A DNA stretch of 36,368 nucleotides from Actinomadura sp. KC345 (GCF_004348515.1 NZ_SMKH01000043.1:1-36368), one strand, 5' to 3'; numbered from the stretch's first letter, positions 1 to 8,449 are shown. Notes: generated by a model not told the origin, from the letters alone. Translations and numbers: made by a program.

Positions 1-233
1 GTAGTGGTCTTGTCGTCGCGTTCGTCGGCGGGGTTGGTGCCAGCGTCCTTGTCCTGGGTCTGCTGCGCTCTGCCTTCTTGCTGTTCGCGGGCGCGACGGA
101 GGCTTTCCAGACGGGACGGCTGGCCGGGCGAGCCGGGGTTGTCGGGCGGCGGGGTGTTGGGGCGCTCTTGGGAGGCGGGATTGTCGGACGTCTCCGTGCG
201 TGTGTCGGTCTTGGTGGTGTCTTCAACGCCCAC
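1..233 (-). CDS. Hydrophilic protein of unknown function, 5' part only
   Basis: An open frame on the minus strand starts at GTG 231-233 and runs off the left edge without a stop, giving 77 residues. A purine-rich agggaaag sits about 9 bases before the GTG and serves as ribosome binding site; no other in-frame start lies nearby upstream. Third codon positions are strongly G/C, as in the real genes of this window. The product is rich in Thr, Asp, Glu, Pro, Gln and Arg, with no hydrophobic stretch, so it looks like a disordered or linker-type N-terminus. It includes a short charged helix-like piece (LESLRRAREQQEG, about residues 42-54). I do not recognise the family, and what lies beyond the edge decides its identity. 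Confidence 0.55.
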   Translation of the reverse strand, partial: MGVEDTTKTDTRTETSDNPASQERPNTPPPDNPGSPGQPSRLESLRRAREQQEGRAQQTQDKDAGTNPADERDDKTT

Positions 234-780
234 GCCCGCGGCCCTTTCCCTGGGGGAGGCGAACCGCCCCTCAGGGCATCGGTCGGACGGCTCGCACGGG
301 GTGTGTGCCTTGACGCGCGGGGCTGACGCCGGAGCCACACCGGCACCATGTAATCGCGCACTCCCGAACTTTGCACGTGCCGAAATGGACCGTCCGGCGC
401 GCTACCCGCGTCCTACATCGTGTCGCGGCGGTTTCGGCATGACTTCGTCTCCCTATTGCGCTGAATACAAGCCCTTCAACGGTTCGATCACTTGTTATTC
501 AATAGATACGGCCAGGTCTCGTTTGTCAGGCTTTATACACGAATGTGCCGATCTAGCGATGTGTAGCCGTCCGACGGCAATAGTCGGCCTGACTGGGAGC
601 CTGTGCCCGACCGGGGTGATGGGCGACCCGTGCCACCATCCTCACGGGTGCGACAGAGTCGACTGCTGGCTTGGCGTCCTCGGCCACCACGGCCTCCCTG
701 ATCGCATCGGTTGTGACGGAAACGACCTCGCGACGCGGGCCGAGGTCGGGCCGAGGTGTGGGTCGGACAGGATTGAGGCT
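234..780. other. Gene-poor stretch with no assignable gene
   Basis: About 550 bases upstream of the minus-strand gene at 1-233 and before the AraC relict. Bases 340-545 are less GC-rich than the rest of the window. No open frame here shows both good codon use and a recognisable product. A minus-strand frame over 553-790 is open and mildly coding-like but I could not match it to a family. The stretch may hold the promoter of the leftward gene and relics of lost genes. Confidence 0.4.
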
Positions 781-1461
781 GTGGAGCCCTGTTTCAGGAT
801 CGGTGACGGCTATGCGTTCTACGCAGGTTTGTTGACGGACAATGCCCTGCATTGGCATGCGGCCTTCCAGGTCGCCTCGGGGGCGACGATGGTGGATGCC
901 GCCGGAATGGAGCACCGGGCTGCGGCGCTGATCGTGCCCCGACGGTGCGCCATCGCATGGTTGTGACGGCAGCGCGCACGTTCTTCATTGAGCCGCACTG
1001 CGCGTTCGCGGAACGGCTGCGCGAGCGCTGCGGGGACGGCATCACCGCGGCGCCGGAGTTGCGGGACCTGGGTGAGGACGACGTCCGGCCCACTTCTGCG
1101 CTCCCGGCAAGCGGGCTCGATCCGCGTCTGCTGGAGGCGATGACCCTGCTGGCGGGGTAGACGATGCCCGATATCGCGGCCCAGGCGGGCTGTCGCCGCA
1201 GCGCCTGCGGAGCCTGGCGCGCGGTCAGTTGGGCATGCCGCTCGCGCGCCTTCGCCTGTGGCGGCGTCTGGCCGCTGCAGCCCAGGCGCTGCGCGATGGC
1301 AAGCCGCCGGCCCAGGCGGCGATCACGGCCGGTTCGCCGACCAGGCCCATCTCAGCCGGGAGATGCGCCAGATGATGGGCGTCACGCCATCAACAGTGCT
1401 GCCGGTGTTGCGCTCGTCGGCGACGCGCAAGGTAGATGGAGATCGATCCGCTCAGCGTTGA
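781..1461 (+). pseudogene. Degenerate AraC-family transcriptional regulator
   Basis: Pieces of one AraC-type regulator appear in order in three frames. From GTG 781 the frame reads a sensor-domain start with LLTDNALHWHAAFQVA. Near 930-938 it shifts to VRHRM...TFFIEPHCAFAERLRERCG. That frame meets a TAG at 1158-1160. It then passes near 1185 into LSPQRLRSLARGQLGMPLA, and near 1332 shifts again into GFADQAHLSREMRQMMG, the second helix-turn-helix of AraC proteins. At least three frameshifts plus one stop mean genuine decay rather than one sequencing error. Its 3' end overlaps the convergent methyltransferase relict. The family assignment is good from the C-terminal helix-turn-helix wording; the target genes are unknown. 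Confidence 0.75.
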
Positions 1462-2029
1462 CACGACCTCGGCCTCGCGCACGTCGGCGAATCCCGCCTT
1501 CGACATCAGCTTGGGCAGGACGCCGTCGGCGTTGGGCTGGGTGTCCTCCTTCCCGTCCGCCAGCTGGACGATCCGGAACGCCAGCCGCATGAGCCTGGTG
1601 CGCTGGAGCCCGAAGTCGGCGATCACCAGCTTGCCGCCGGGCCGTAGGACCGCGTGTATCGACGCGAGGATCGCCCGCTTCATCGCGACCGGGCACTGAT
1701 GGAGGACGAGGCTCGACACGACGGTGTCCACTGAGGATTCACCCAGAACCTCCACCAGCGCATCGCCCCATTCCGGACCGCCACTCCGGCGACGGACCGT
1801 CGGCGGGGACCGGCCGGCCTTGCGCCCCGCTATCGCCAGCGTGTCGGGGGCGGGGTCGACGCCGACGATTCGCGCGGCAGGTTCAAGGCGTTGCAGCAGC
1901 AGGGCCAGCGTGGCCGCGCGACAACCGTTCGCGCGTCAGGAGGATCATGGAGTCATACAGGCCGGTCAAGGCGAAGCGGCCGGTCGCGGGGGTGAAGGTC
2001 TGCTCTAGAGGTGATGGTGCACCGGACAC
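1390..2029 (-). pseudogene. Degenerate class I SAM-dependent methyltransferase
   Basis: Reading leftward from a possible GTG at 2027-2029, the frame gives TPATGRFALTGLYDSMILLTRERL and then stops. The continuation RAATLALLLQRLEPAARIVGVDP, the SAM-binding region with its acidic VGVDP motif, lies in the next frame after a shift near 1920. A second pair of compensating shifts falls around 1770-1800, before GDALVEVLGESSVDTVVSSLVLHQCP. The C-terminal half, with HAVLRPGGKLVIADFG and a FADVREAE end, is intact to 1390. This is the layout of small methyltransferase type 11/ubiE-like enzymes, so the relict once encoded about 210 residues. It decays together with the convergent AraC relict, which may once have been its regulator (inference). 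Confidence 0.75.
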
Positions 2030-2095
2030 TTCCGCCCGACGCCCGAAAAGTCCAGAATGGTCTTGTCGATCTTCACTCCACGCCGGGGGCCTGCC

Positions 2096-2632
2096 ATGAG
2101 TCGTCGATGGGCTGTGCCGGTGGCGCTCTGCCTGATGCTGGCGGCCGGCTGCGGTGGCGGGGACCCCGAACCGCGCGCCGACATCTCCCAGCCGGCGAGC
2201 AGCCCCAACACGGAACCGGCCACCGAATCGCCGGTCATCGGCGACCTTTACCTCGACCGGGATGACTCGTACGCGGAGAAGAAGGGCACCGAGACGGCCT
2301 ATCCCGAGGTCGCCTGTGACGACCGGCGGGCAGTGGCCAAGGTGCTGTCGCGCTATCTGGACGACACGGTGCCCGATTTGCGCGGCAGCGACTGCATAGA
2401 TGACACCGACCTGCTGGTGGACATACGTGCGTGCCTGCGGCTCATGGGCGCCGAGCTCCCGTGCAAGGGAAGTGAGCGCGGCTCGACCTACCGCATCGTC
2501 AAGATCTCGACGGACGAGCGCTACAAGGGCGGCGACTGTCCCGACGCGGCGGAGCAGTTCGGCCCCACCTCGCTGCCAGGCGGAACCAGCGCCCTGGACG
2601 AGGTGCAGTTCTACTGCGCAGTCGAGCACTGA
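2096..2632 (+). CDS. Secreted lipoprotein of unknown function
   Basis: ATG 2096 opens a 178-residue product with a short basic start (MSRRW), a hydrophobic core and the lipobox LAAGC, so Cys about 20 should be lipidated after signal peptidase II cleavage. A G-rich stretch (gggggcc) sits a few bases before the ATG. An earlier in-frame ATG at 2057 would add residues ahead of the signal peptide and is less likely. The mature part begins with a Pro/Ser/Thr-rich linker. It then has an acidic domain with six further cysteines (CDDR, SDC, RAC, LPC, GDC and FYC), which could form disulfides outside the membrane. No family was recognised. The gene stands alone between the methyltransferase relict and the lipase. 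Confidence 0.8.
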   Translation: MSRRWAVPVALCLMLAAGCGGGDPEPRADISQPASSPNTEPATESPVIGDLYLDRDDSYAEKKGTETAYPEVACDDRRAVAKVLSRYLDDTVPDLRGSDCIDDTDLLVDIRACLRLMGAELPCKGSERGSTYRIVKISTDERYKGGDCPDAAEQFGPTSLPGGTSALDEVQFYCAVEH

Positions 2633-2924
2633 TCGCAGAGACCGAGCCCTCGTTCGTCCCACTACGTCTGGATCATCTAGACCGTGCCTGCATTTCTCCC
2701 CAGGCCGGCCACAAACGCAATGAAGGCGGTAGCCGAGCTTCGCACCGACACATGACCGGCGCCGGCCGACGAACCGGCAAGGGCCGCGGCCGTGGTCCCT
2801 GACCCGGCGGCACGCACACCTGGAGCAACGGCCCGTTCTACTCCCACACGGCCTCGACTTTTGGCACGATCTACGAAACCGGCCGGGTTCGTTGTCAGTC
2901 GGCTGCATGGTCGGAAGGTTCTTA
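2633..2924. other. Intergenic stretch without a convincing gene
   Basis: About 290 bases between the lipoprotein and lipase genes. Open frames here on either strand have no recognisable product and no ribosome binding site. I see no terminator hairpin after the lipoprotein gene. The only structured element is the palindrome at its right end, listed separately. Confidence 0.5.
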
Positions 2925-2940
2925 AACAGATATCTCTGTT
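2925..2940 (+). promoter_or_regulatory. Palindrome at the lipase start, candidate operator and leaderless promoter
   Basis: Arms aacaga and tctgtt are perfect inverted repeats around a 4-base centre, ending 3 bases before the lipase ATG at 2944. TATCTC at 2931-2936 lies 7 bases before that ATG and fits a -10 element of a leaderless transcript. No Shine-Dalgarno sequence precedes the gene, and an in-frame TAA at 2923-2925 excludes an earlier start. Operator and promoter roles are inferred from position only. Confidence 0.4.
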
Positions 2941-2943
2941 CAT

Positions 2944-3888
2944 ATGAGAGGACACCGATTCCGGCGCGGCTTCGCCGCTGCCGTCACGGCGGCATGCACG
3001 GCGCTCTGCGCGGGGACCGCCTCGGCGGCGCCCGCGGTGGCGGAGACCGCCCATCCCGTGGGCGACCTGACGACGGCGGTCGGCAACTTCCTGTTCAGCC
3101 CGGACGCTGTCGCCGGGGCGAACGACTGGACATGCGAACCGTCCGGCGAGCACCCCGTTCCGGTGGTCCTGGTGCACGGTACGACGTCGAATCTCGGCTT
3201 CTCGGGGGCCAGGCTCGCGCCGATCCTGGCCAACGCCGGATACTGCGTCTACGGGTTCAACTACGGCGAGACGTTCTCCAGCTTCGGCCGCGTGTACGGG
3301 CTCGGCGACGTGGCGGAGTCGGCGCGCACCATGAGCGCCTTCGTCCAGAGGGTGCTGGACGCCACCGGAGCCGCCCAGGTCGATGTGATCGGCAACTCCC
3401 AGGGCGGGATGATGCCGAACTACTACGTCAAGCGTCTGGGCGGCGCGGCCAGGGTGCGCACGATGATCGGCCTCGCCCCGACCAACCACGGCACCACCAT
3501 GGGCGGCCTGGTCGACATCGCCCGCTCGATGAACGTGCTCGGGCTGGTCAACGACGCGTTTCGCTTCGTCGGGGCACCCGCCTACCCCCAGCAGGAGGAG
3601 GGTTCCGACTTCCAGAACGCGCTGTTCGCCGACGGGGACACGGTTCCCGGGGTGCGGTACGTGACGATCGCGACCGCGCATGACACGACGGTCACCCCGC
3701 TGACGAACTCGTTCCTGCACGGCGGCGATTCCACCAACATCCTCGTGCAGGATCTCTGCCCGGACGACCCGGTGGGCCACTCCGGACTGTGGTTCGACGG
3801 GCCGGTCACGCAGATCATCCTCAACGCGCTCGGCCCCGACACCCCGGGGTTCAGGCCGCAGTGCACCGATTACGGCCCGAACATCTGA
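2944..3888 (+). CDS. Secreted triacylglycerol lipase/esterase, alpha/beta hydrolase fold
   Basis: A 314-residue protein with a basic N-terminus and Ala-rich signal peptide (residues about 1-28, ending near TASAAPA), so it is exported. The mature part has the oxyanion-region motif VLVHGTTS (about 75-82). The nucleophile elbow GNSQGG puts the catalytic Ser near residue 152. The end region has a candidate catalytic Asp and a His in DDPVGHSGL, as in actinobacterial class 2 (EstB-like) lipases. Four Cys residues (WTCEP, GYCVY, DLCPD, PQCTD) probably form two disulfides. The predicted role is hydrolysis of glycerides or other esters outside the cell. The start is the only possible one in this frame. 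A palindrome overlaps the probable promoter, which suggests tight control. Confidence 0.88.
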   Translation: MRGHRFRRGFAAAVTAACTALCAGTASAAPAVAETAHPVGDLTTAVGNFLFSPDAVAGANDWTCEPSGEHPVPVVLVHGTTSNLGFSGARLAPILANAGYCVYGFNYGETFSSFGRVYGLGDVAESARTMSAFVQRVLDATGAAQVDVIGNSQGGMMPNYYVKRLGGAARVRTMIGLAPTNHGTTMGGLVDIARSMNVLGLVNDAFRFVGAPAYPQQEEGSDFQNALFADGDTVPGVRYVTIATAHDTTVTPLTNSFLHGGDSTNILVQDLCPDDPVGHSGLWFDGPVTQIILNALGPDTPGFRPQCTDYGPNI

Positions 3889-3906
3889 CCCGGACACCTG
3901 ACCCCG

Positions 3907-4668
3907 TCAACGCCGCAGGAAGGCCTTGACCATCGGCAGCACCAGATCTGCCCGCGCGGTGACCTCAATGTGCTTCGTTCCGGGCAGGATGGCCAGTTGC
4001 GAGTCCGGCAGCCGGTTGTGCATCTCGACCGCGTGCTCGGGTCTCACGAAGTCGGTGTCGCCGATGATCATCAGGATCGGCATGGTCAGGCGGGCGAGTT
4101 GCTCGTCCGTCCATGGTTCGAAGCCGTGCGCGGCCGGTTGGATCTTCTCCAGGAACGCCTCGAAGTGATCCGGGTCGGGCGCCACCTCGATGTAGGCCTG
4201 ATACATGGCCGCGCCGTCCTCCTCGGTCGGCAGCCGGGGCGAGTCCTGCTCCGGCGCCGTGATCTCCGGGTAGTAGGCGTCCGGGTGGAAGTGCGACGCG
4301 GCCAGCACCACCCGGCCGACCCGGTCGGGGTGGCTGGTGGCGACCTCGGTCGAGACCAGGCCGCCCATGCTGTAGCCGAAGAAGTCGGCCCGGTCGATGT
4401 TCAGGTGGTCCAGCAGCGCGAGCACGTCGGCCGCGCACTGCCCGATGCTGAACGGCCCGTCGCGGTCGGCGGTGTGGCCGTGCCCCTGCAACTCGACGCC
4501 GATCACCTGACGGTCGCCGGTCAGCTCCGGCAGAAGCGCGTCGAAACTCAGGTGGAACGTGTGCACGCCGCCGTGCAGCATGATCAGCGGAGGGCCGGGG
4601 TGGCCGGCTCCGTGCACCTCGTAGTAGAGCTCGATGCCGTTCACCGATGCGTACGCGCTCTGGGCCAT
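3907..4668 (-). CDS. Alpha/beta hydrolase, cytoplasmic
   Basis: A 253-residue alpha/beta hydrolase fold protein with no signal peptide. It has the HG oxyanion motif in IMLHGGVHTFH (about 28-38) and the nucleophile elbow FGYSMGG with Ser near residue 100. The catalytic Asp is in IIGDTDFVRPEH and the His in LPGTKHIEV near the end. An EVHGAG...LIMLHGG opening and a VFADRDG-like cap are typical of esterase, haloperoxidase-like and epoxide-hydrolase-like members; the substrate cannot be read from the sequence. The start ATG 4666-4668 is preceded by ggaaggac. It converges on the lipase gene with an 18-base gap and no obvious terminator between them. Confidence 0.88.
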   Translation of the reverse strand: MAQSAYASVNGIELYYEVHGAGHPGPPLIMLHGGVHTFHLSFDALLPELTGDRQVIGVELQGHGHTADRDGPFSIGQCAADVLALLDHLNIDRADFFGYSMGGLVSTEVATSHPDRVGRVVLAASHFHPDAYYPEITAPEQDSPRLPTEEDGAAMYQAYIEVAPDPDHFEAFLEKIQPAAHGFEPWTDEQLARLTMPILMIIGDTDFVRPEHAVEMHNRLPDSQLAILPGTKHIEVTARADLVLPMVKAFLRR

Positions 4669-4894
4669 CGGACTCGTCCTTCCGCTGGAGTAGGAGATCA
4701 GTGGTGGTGACCGCCGGCGTGGACGAAAGTCATCGGGCTTGGACGGCGGAATCGCGGGCCGACCACGCAGGCCGGGAAGCGGACGCGAACGCGGCCCGCT
4801 CGTCTCCGGCCCGACCCGCTCTCGCCGCGGCCCTCAGGCCGGTGGACCAGGCGCCTGCCGGCGGACGCCGCGATGCTCGACCCCAGGTCGATCG

Positions 4895-6637
4895 CTACTT
4901 GGAGCCGCTGGACACCTCCTCGGGAGGCGGCTTCGACTCGGCCGGCGGCTCGGACCGACGCTGCATCTTCGCGAGTTGCGCGGCGTACGCGGCGTGCGAC
5001 TCCTGTTTGAGTCCCAGGGCGAGGCTGAACATCATGAGGAAGGACAGGAGGAAGATCGGGAGCCCGATCACCGTGATGACCTGCTGCAAGGCCTTCAGGG
5101 CCTCGTCACCGCCGAGGACGATCAGCGAGGCGGCCAAGGCGCCCTCGGAGGTCCCCCAGAAGACGCGCTGCCGCACCGGGCCGGCGTCGGAATCGCCGGC
5201 GCAGAGCATGTCCACGACCAGCGACGCCGAGTCCGAGGACGTCGCGAAGAACAGCGCCACCACCAGGATCGCGATGCCCTGGATCAGGGTCACCGCCGGG
5301 TAGTTCGAGAAGAACTCGAACATCGCCAGCGGGATCTGCTCGTCGACGATGACCTCACGGGTCAGATCCCCGCCGCTGCCGCCGATGCCGTCGATCCGCA
5401 TGGCCGACCAGCCGAAGATGGCGAACCAGACCACGGTGAACAGCGACGGGGCGAGCAGGACGCCCCCCACGAACTGCCGGATCGTGCGGCCCTTGGAGAT
5501 GCGCGCGAGGAACACGCCCATGAACGGCGCCCAGGTGACCGTCCAGGCCCAGTAGAAGACGGTCCAGCCGCCCTGCCAGCCCCAGCCGCCGTCCTTGGTG
5601 TAGCCGGCCATCGAGTCGTTCCACAGGGACAGCCCGACGAGGCTCTCCAGGTACCGTCCCGTGCTCTCGAAGATCTGCCGGAGCAGGAAGACGGTCTCGC
5701 CCCCGGCGACGAGCACGAAGATCATCAATCCGACGGCCATCAGGATGTTGAGGTTCGACAGCCGCTTCACGCCCTTGTCGAGGCCGGCCACGATGGAGCC
5801 GACCGCGACGACGGTGAGCACGGTGATCACCAGCACCCGGGTGCCGACGTTGTCCGAGAGCGGCGTCAGCGCGCCGAGCCCGGCCGAGACCTGCGAGGTC
5901 CCCAGGCCCAGCGAGACCGCGAGGCCGAACAGGGTGCCCAGGACGGCGAAGATGTCGATCGTCTTCCCGATCGGGCCGTGGATCCGGTCCTTCAGCACCG
6001 GGTAGAACACCGAGCTGACCCGCATCGGAAGGTTGTACCGGTAGATGAAGAAGCCGAACGCGAGGCCGGGCAGGGTGAAGATCGCCCAGGTGTGCAGGCT
6101 CAGGTGGTAGAGCGAGAAGTTCATCGCCTCGCGGGACGCCTCGACCGAGTGCGGCTCCAACCCCTCCATCGGTGGTTCGGCGAAGTGCGAGATCGGCTCG
6201 GCGACCCCCCAGAACATCAGCACGGTGCCGATGCCGCCGGCGAAGAGCATCGCGAACCAGGAGAGGTTCCCGTACGCGGGACGGGCGTCGTCACCGCCGA
6301 GCCGGAGGTTGCCGAACCGGCTGAGAGCGACCCATGCCAGGAAGACCAGCCACGTCGTCACTCCGAGGATGAAGAACCAGCCCAGGTTGGTGACGATCCA
6401 GTCCCGTCCGGCGGTGAAGACGTCGTTGATCTGGCTGGGGAGCAGAAGCATCACGACCAGGAACACGATCATCAGTCCGGCCGAGACGAAGAAGATGGTG
6501 GGGTCCGTGCGCAGACCGAGTCTGCGGGCGAGCTCGGCGAGCGGGCCTTCCCCCGCACGCGATGGCATGGAGTCGTTCGGATCGCCCTTGGACGGATCGC
6601 CTTTGGATTCGATGCCGTCGGCCGGAGGCTCCGCCAT
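4895..6637 (-). CDS. BCCT-family betaine/carnitine/choline-type transporter
   Basis: A 580-residue protein with about 12 membrane segments and hydrophilic ends, the usual length and layout of BCCT osmolyte transporters. Family signatures include AGGIGTVLMFWGVAEP in the third segment and QGGWTVFYWAWTVTWAPFMG followed by ARISKGRTI in the eighth. In betaine carriers such as BetP this second motif normally reads W-x-W-W. Here the last Trp is Thr, which may alter the substrate cage. The protein probably imports a quaternary ammonium or betaine-like solute with Na+ or H+. The C-terminal tail (after about 560) is Pro, Glu and Ser-rich. Start ATG 6635-6637 has aggaaagg upstream. The gene stands alone. 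Confidence 0.92.
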   Translation of the reverse strand: MAEPPADGIESKGDPSKGDPNDSMPSRAGEGPLAELARRLGLRTDPTIFFVSAGLMIVFLVVMLLLPSQINDVFTAGRDWIVTNLGWFFILGVTTWLVFLAWVALSRFGNLRLGGDDARPAYGNLSWFAMLFAGGIGTVLMFWGVAEPISHFAEPPMEGLEPHSVEASREAMNFSLYHLSLHTWAIFTLPGLAFGFFIYRYNLPMRVSSVFYPVLKDRIHGPIGKTIDIFAVLGTLFGLAVSLGLGTSQVSAGLGALTPLSDNVGTRVLVITVLTVVAVGSIVAGLDKGVKRLSNLNILMAVGLMIFVLVAGGETVFLLRQIFESTGRYLESLVGLSLWNDSMAGYTKDGGWGWQGGWTVFYWAWTVTWAPFMGVFLARISKGRTIRQFVGGVLLAPSLFTVVWFAIFGWSAMRIDGIGGSGGDLTREVIVDEQIPLAMFEFFSNYPAVTLIQGIAILVVALFFATSSDSASLVVDMLCAGDSDAGPVRQRVFWGTSEGALAASLIVLGGDEALKALQQVITVIGLPIFLLSFLMMFSLALGLKQESHAAYAAQLAKMQRRSEPPAESKPPPEEVSSGSK

Positions 6638-7099
6638 GACTGGACCTTTCCTGTGGCGTCAACAGATGGCCGTGCATTGCAGCGTGATAATGAAACCGAT
6701 GCTTCACCGTTACCTGGCATCGGGTTTCGGATCTCGGGGAGCGGCGGGTTCGGTCCTTTCAGTGCAAGCACTTTCGGGTTTGGAGGATAGGACGTGTCCC
6801 AGCTCGTGTCCACGCCACTTGAGGAACAATTTCAGAGAAGACCCGGGTGGGCTTGCCCGGCGCAACGCGCCGGCGGACGGAGTGGCCGACCACCGGGCGG
6901 GCCGTTGGACGCCGTGCCGCTATCTGGGACAAAGGCTCGAACTCACGCTGAGCCTGAATCCGCCGCGTGAATTCTGCCGATCGGCGGGTTGCCTTTTGCG
7001 GATTCGGGTACGTTCGTCTGCCGCTCACGGTTGTCGCGACCACGGCGCCCGGCCGCTCGTGATCGGAGAGGTGCCCATCCCGCCGCGCCGGTCGGTCGG
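6638..7099. other. Long intergenic stretch upstream of the BCCT gene
   Basis: About 460 bases with lower GC around 6690-6830 and no recognisable gene. It probably holds the leftward promoter of the BCCT transporter. Overlapping open frames exist on both strands but lack a ribosome binding site and family resemblance. Confidence 0.45.
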
Positions 7100-7206
7100 C
7101 CGGTCGACGTGACCGGGAGATGCGGGGCGAGATAGCCGATGTTGATCTTCCCGGTGTTCTCGGCGGCGTTGAGGTAGTGCATCCGGGGGCGCTCATCCCG
7201 GTGCAT
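7100..7206 (-). pseudogene. Short coding-like fragment, unidentified
   Basis: On the minus strand, 7206 down to about 7100 reads MHYLNAAENTGKINIGYL followed by APHLPV, with almost every third codon base G or C. After that, codon use and the sense of the product are lost, although the frame stays open further. It looks like the remains of a real gene interrupted or decayed on its 3' side. No ribosome binding site precedes it. I do not recognise the family. Confidence 0.25.
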
Positions 7207-7210
7207 CGGG

Positions 7211-7260
7211 CGGTCAGGCGGGCCGGTCAGGCGGGCCGGTCAGGCGGGGCGGTCAGGTCG
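7211..7260. repeat. 13-bp tandem repeat, three full copies and a partial fourth
   Basis: Units of 13 bases (cggtcaggcgggc) start at 7211, 7224 and 7237, with a last base change in the third. A diverged fourth begins at 7250 and runs into the stop codon of the oxidoreductase gene. On the minus strand each unit carries a TGA. Slippage from the gene's own 3' end is the simplest origin. Confidence 0.75.
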
Positions 7261-8224
7261 GAGGTACGACGTCGATGACGACGTTGCCGATCTTCTGGCC
7301 CGTCTCGGCGTACCGGTAGGCCTCGACGATCTGATCCAGCGGATACCGCCGGTCGATGACCGGTCTGAACCGACCCGACTCGATCAGTTCCCGCATGTAC
7401 CGCACCATCTCCGCGTCCTGCCGGGGGGCCGCCAACTGAACCTTCTTCCTGCGGAACAACGGCGTGACGAGCGCAAGGACGGGATTCTGCCACCAGGGCC
7501 CCAAGTCCGAGAACACGTAGATTCCGCGGGGTTTCAACAGCCGCCTGCACTGCCCGAACGTGGTCTTGCCGACCGCGTCGATGACCACGTCGTATCGCTG
7601 CTCGTCCGCGGTGAAGTCCTCGGCCGTGTAGTCGACGACCCGGTCGGCGCCCAGGCCGCGCACCATTTCAAGGTTCGCGGTGCCGCAGACCGCGGTCACC
7701 GTGGCGCCGAGATGCTTCAACAACTGCACCGCCGCCGAGCCGATGGCGCCGGTCGCGCCATAGACCAGGACGTCCTGCCCGGCTTCGATTTGCGCCTTCC
7801 TGATGGAGGCGAGCGCGTAGTGCGAACCCTCGGTACCGGGAGCGGCCTCCCCGAACGAGATGCCCGCCGGCATGGTCGCGATCGCGCCGTCCTGCGCGAT
7901 CGACAGGTACTCGGCATGCGTCCCGAACGCACCCTCGTTGTATCCGAAGACCCTGTCACCCACGGCGAAGGACGCGACGCTGGCGCCCACCGACTCCACG
8001 ACTCCCGCGAACTCGGTCCCCAGCACCTTGCGCCGTGGCCGGACGAGCCCGGTGACAGCCCGCATGAAGAAGGGCTTGGCCGCACGGTAGGCGCAGTCCG
8101 TCCGGTTCACCGTCGTCGCGTGGACCCTGACGAGAACGTCCTTGTCTCCGACTGAGGGCTTGTCCACCTCGGCGATCCGGACCACGTCCGGCGGGCCGTA
8201 CCTTAAATTAACCGCGGATCTCAC
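7253..8224 (-). CDS. NAD(P)H-dependent MDR-family oxidoreductase, quinone reductase type
   Basis: A 323-residue zinc-independent medium-chain dehydrogenase/reductase. The N-terminal GroES-like half contains RYGPPDVV, HATTVNRTDC and GTEFAGVVESVG. The Rossmann half has the nucleotide-binding VYGATGAIGSAAVQLLKHLG (about 150-169), then DYTAEDF and YDVVIDAVGK. The end IGNVVIDV is typical of NAD(P)-dependent quinone oxidoreductase-like and synaptic VAT-1-like members. Zinc ligands of true alcohol dehydrogenases are absent. It probably reduces quinones or enones, and is cytoplasmic. The start is GTG 8222-8224 with no Shine-Dalgarno sequence but a -10-like element just upstream. A C-terminal stump of another gene lies directly behind it on the same strand. 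Confidence 0.9.
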   Translation of the reverse strand: MRSAVNLRYGPPDVVRIAEVDKPSVGDKDVLVRVHATTVNRTDCAYRAAKPFFMRAVTGLVRPRRKVLGTEFAGVVESVGASVASFAVGDRVFGYNEGAFGTHAEYLSIAQDGAIATMPAGISFGEAAPGTEGSHYALASIRKAQIEAGQDVLVYGATGAIGSAAVQLLKHLGATVTAVCGTANLEMVRGLGADRVVDYTAEDFTADEQRYDVVIDAVGKTTFGQCRRLLKPRGIYVFSDLGPWWQNPVLALVTPLFRRKKVQLAAPRQDAEMVRYMRELIESGRFRPVIDRRYPLDQIVEAYRYAETGQKIGNVVIDVVPPT

Positions 8225-8232
8225 AAATGCAC

Positions 8233-8238
8233 ATTATC
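8233..8238 (-). promoter_or_regulatory. -10-like element for a leaderless oxidoreductase transcript
   Basis: On the minus strand this reads GATAAT, one base from the consensus, and ends 8 bases before the GTG start of the oxidoreductase. With no Shine-Dalgarno sequence in between, a transcript starting at or very near the GTG is likely. I see no clear -35 box. Confidence 0.4.
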
Positions 8239-8248
8239 GGGTCGATCC

Positions 8249-8449
8249 TCAGCACGTCCCTCCCTGCAGGGATTTCACAAGGTGCCGGAAGACCTCCCGC
8301 TGCGCGCCGGACATCTCGTCCAGCCACTCACCCTCCGAACCGTGGGTGAGAAAGAGTCCGGCCATCTCCACCGACAGCACCCCGGCGAGGTCGCCGACCG
8401 TGTCCGGTATGCCGGATCGCCTGAACCGCCCGACGAAGGAGACCGCCAT
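8249..8449 (-). pseudogene. C-terminal stump of a regulator-like protein
   Basis: The minus strand from 8449 to the TGA at 8249 reads an open frame with strict G/C third positions. It contains IPDTVGDLAGVLSVEMAGLF, then THGSEGEWLDEM and REVFRHLVKSLQ. This is helical and resembles the ligand-domain tail of TetR-type regulators, but the family call is only a guess. No DNA-binding part remains. Upstream the frame runs into the start of the divergent DinB gene, where its coding character ends. It lies 24 bases behind the MDR oxidoreductase on the same strand, a common place for a regulator. An ATG at 8447-8449 could still make a 66-residue peptide. Confidence 0.5.

Noticed and set aside
553..790. 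Minus-strand open frame that looks mildly coding
   Set aside because: No start with a ribosome binding site and no family resemblance; noted in the gene-poor stretch but not called.
4..966. 320-codon plus-strand frame at the left edge
   Set aside because: Only its end (from 781) carries meaning, as the first piece of the AraC relict; 1-233 is coding on the other strand.
1883..2908. 341-codon minus-strand frame
   Set aside because: Mostly antisense of the lipoprotein gene; only its last part belongs to the methyltransferase relict.
4739..6790. Long open frame of 683 codons on the plus strand
   Set aside because: Antisense of the BCCT transporter gene, highly charged low-complexity product, no ribosome binding site.
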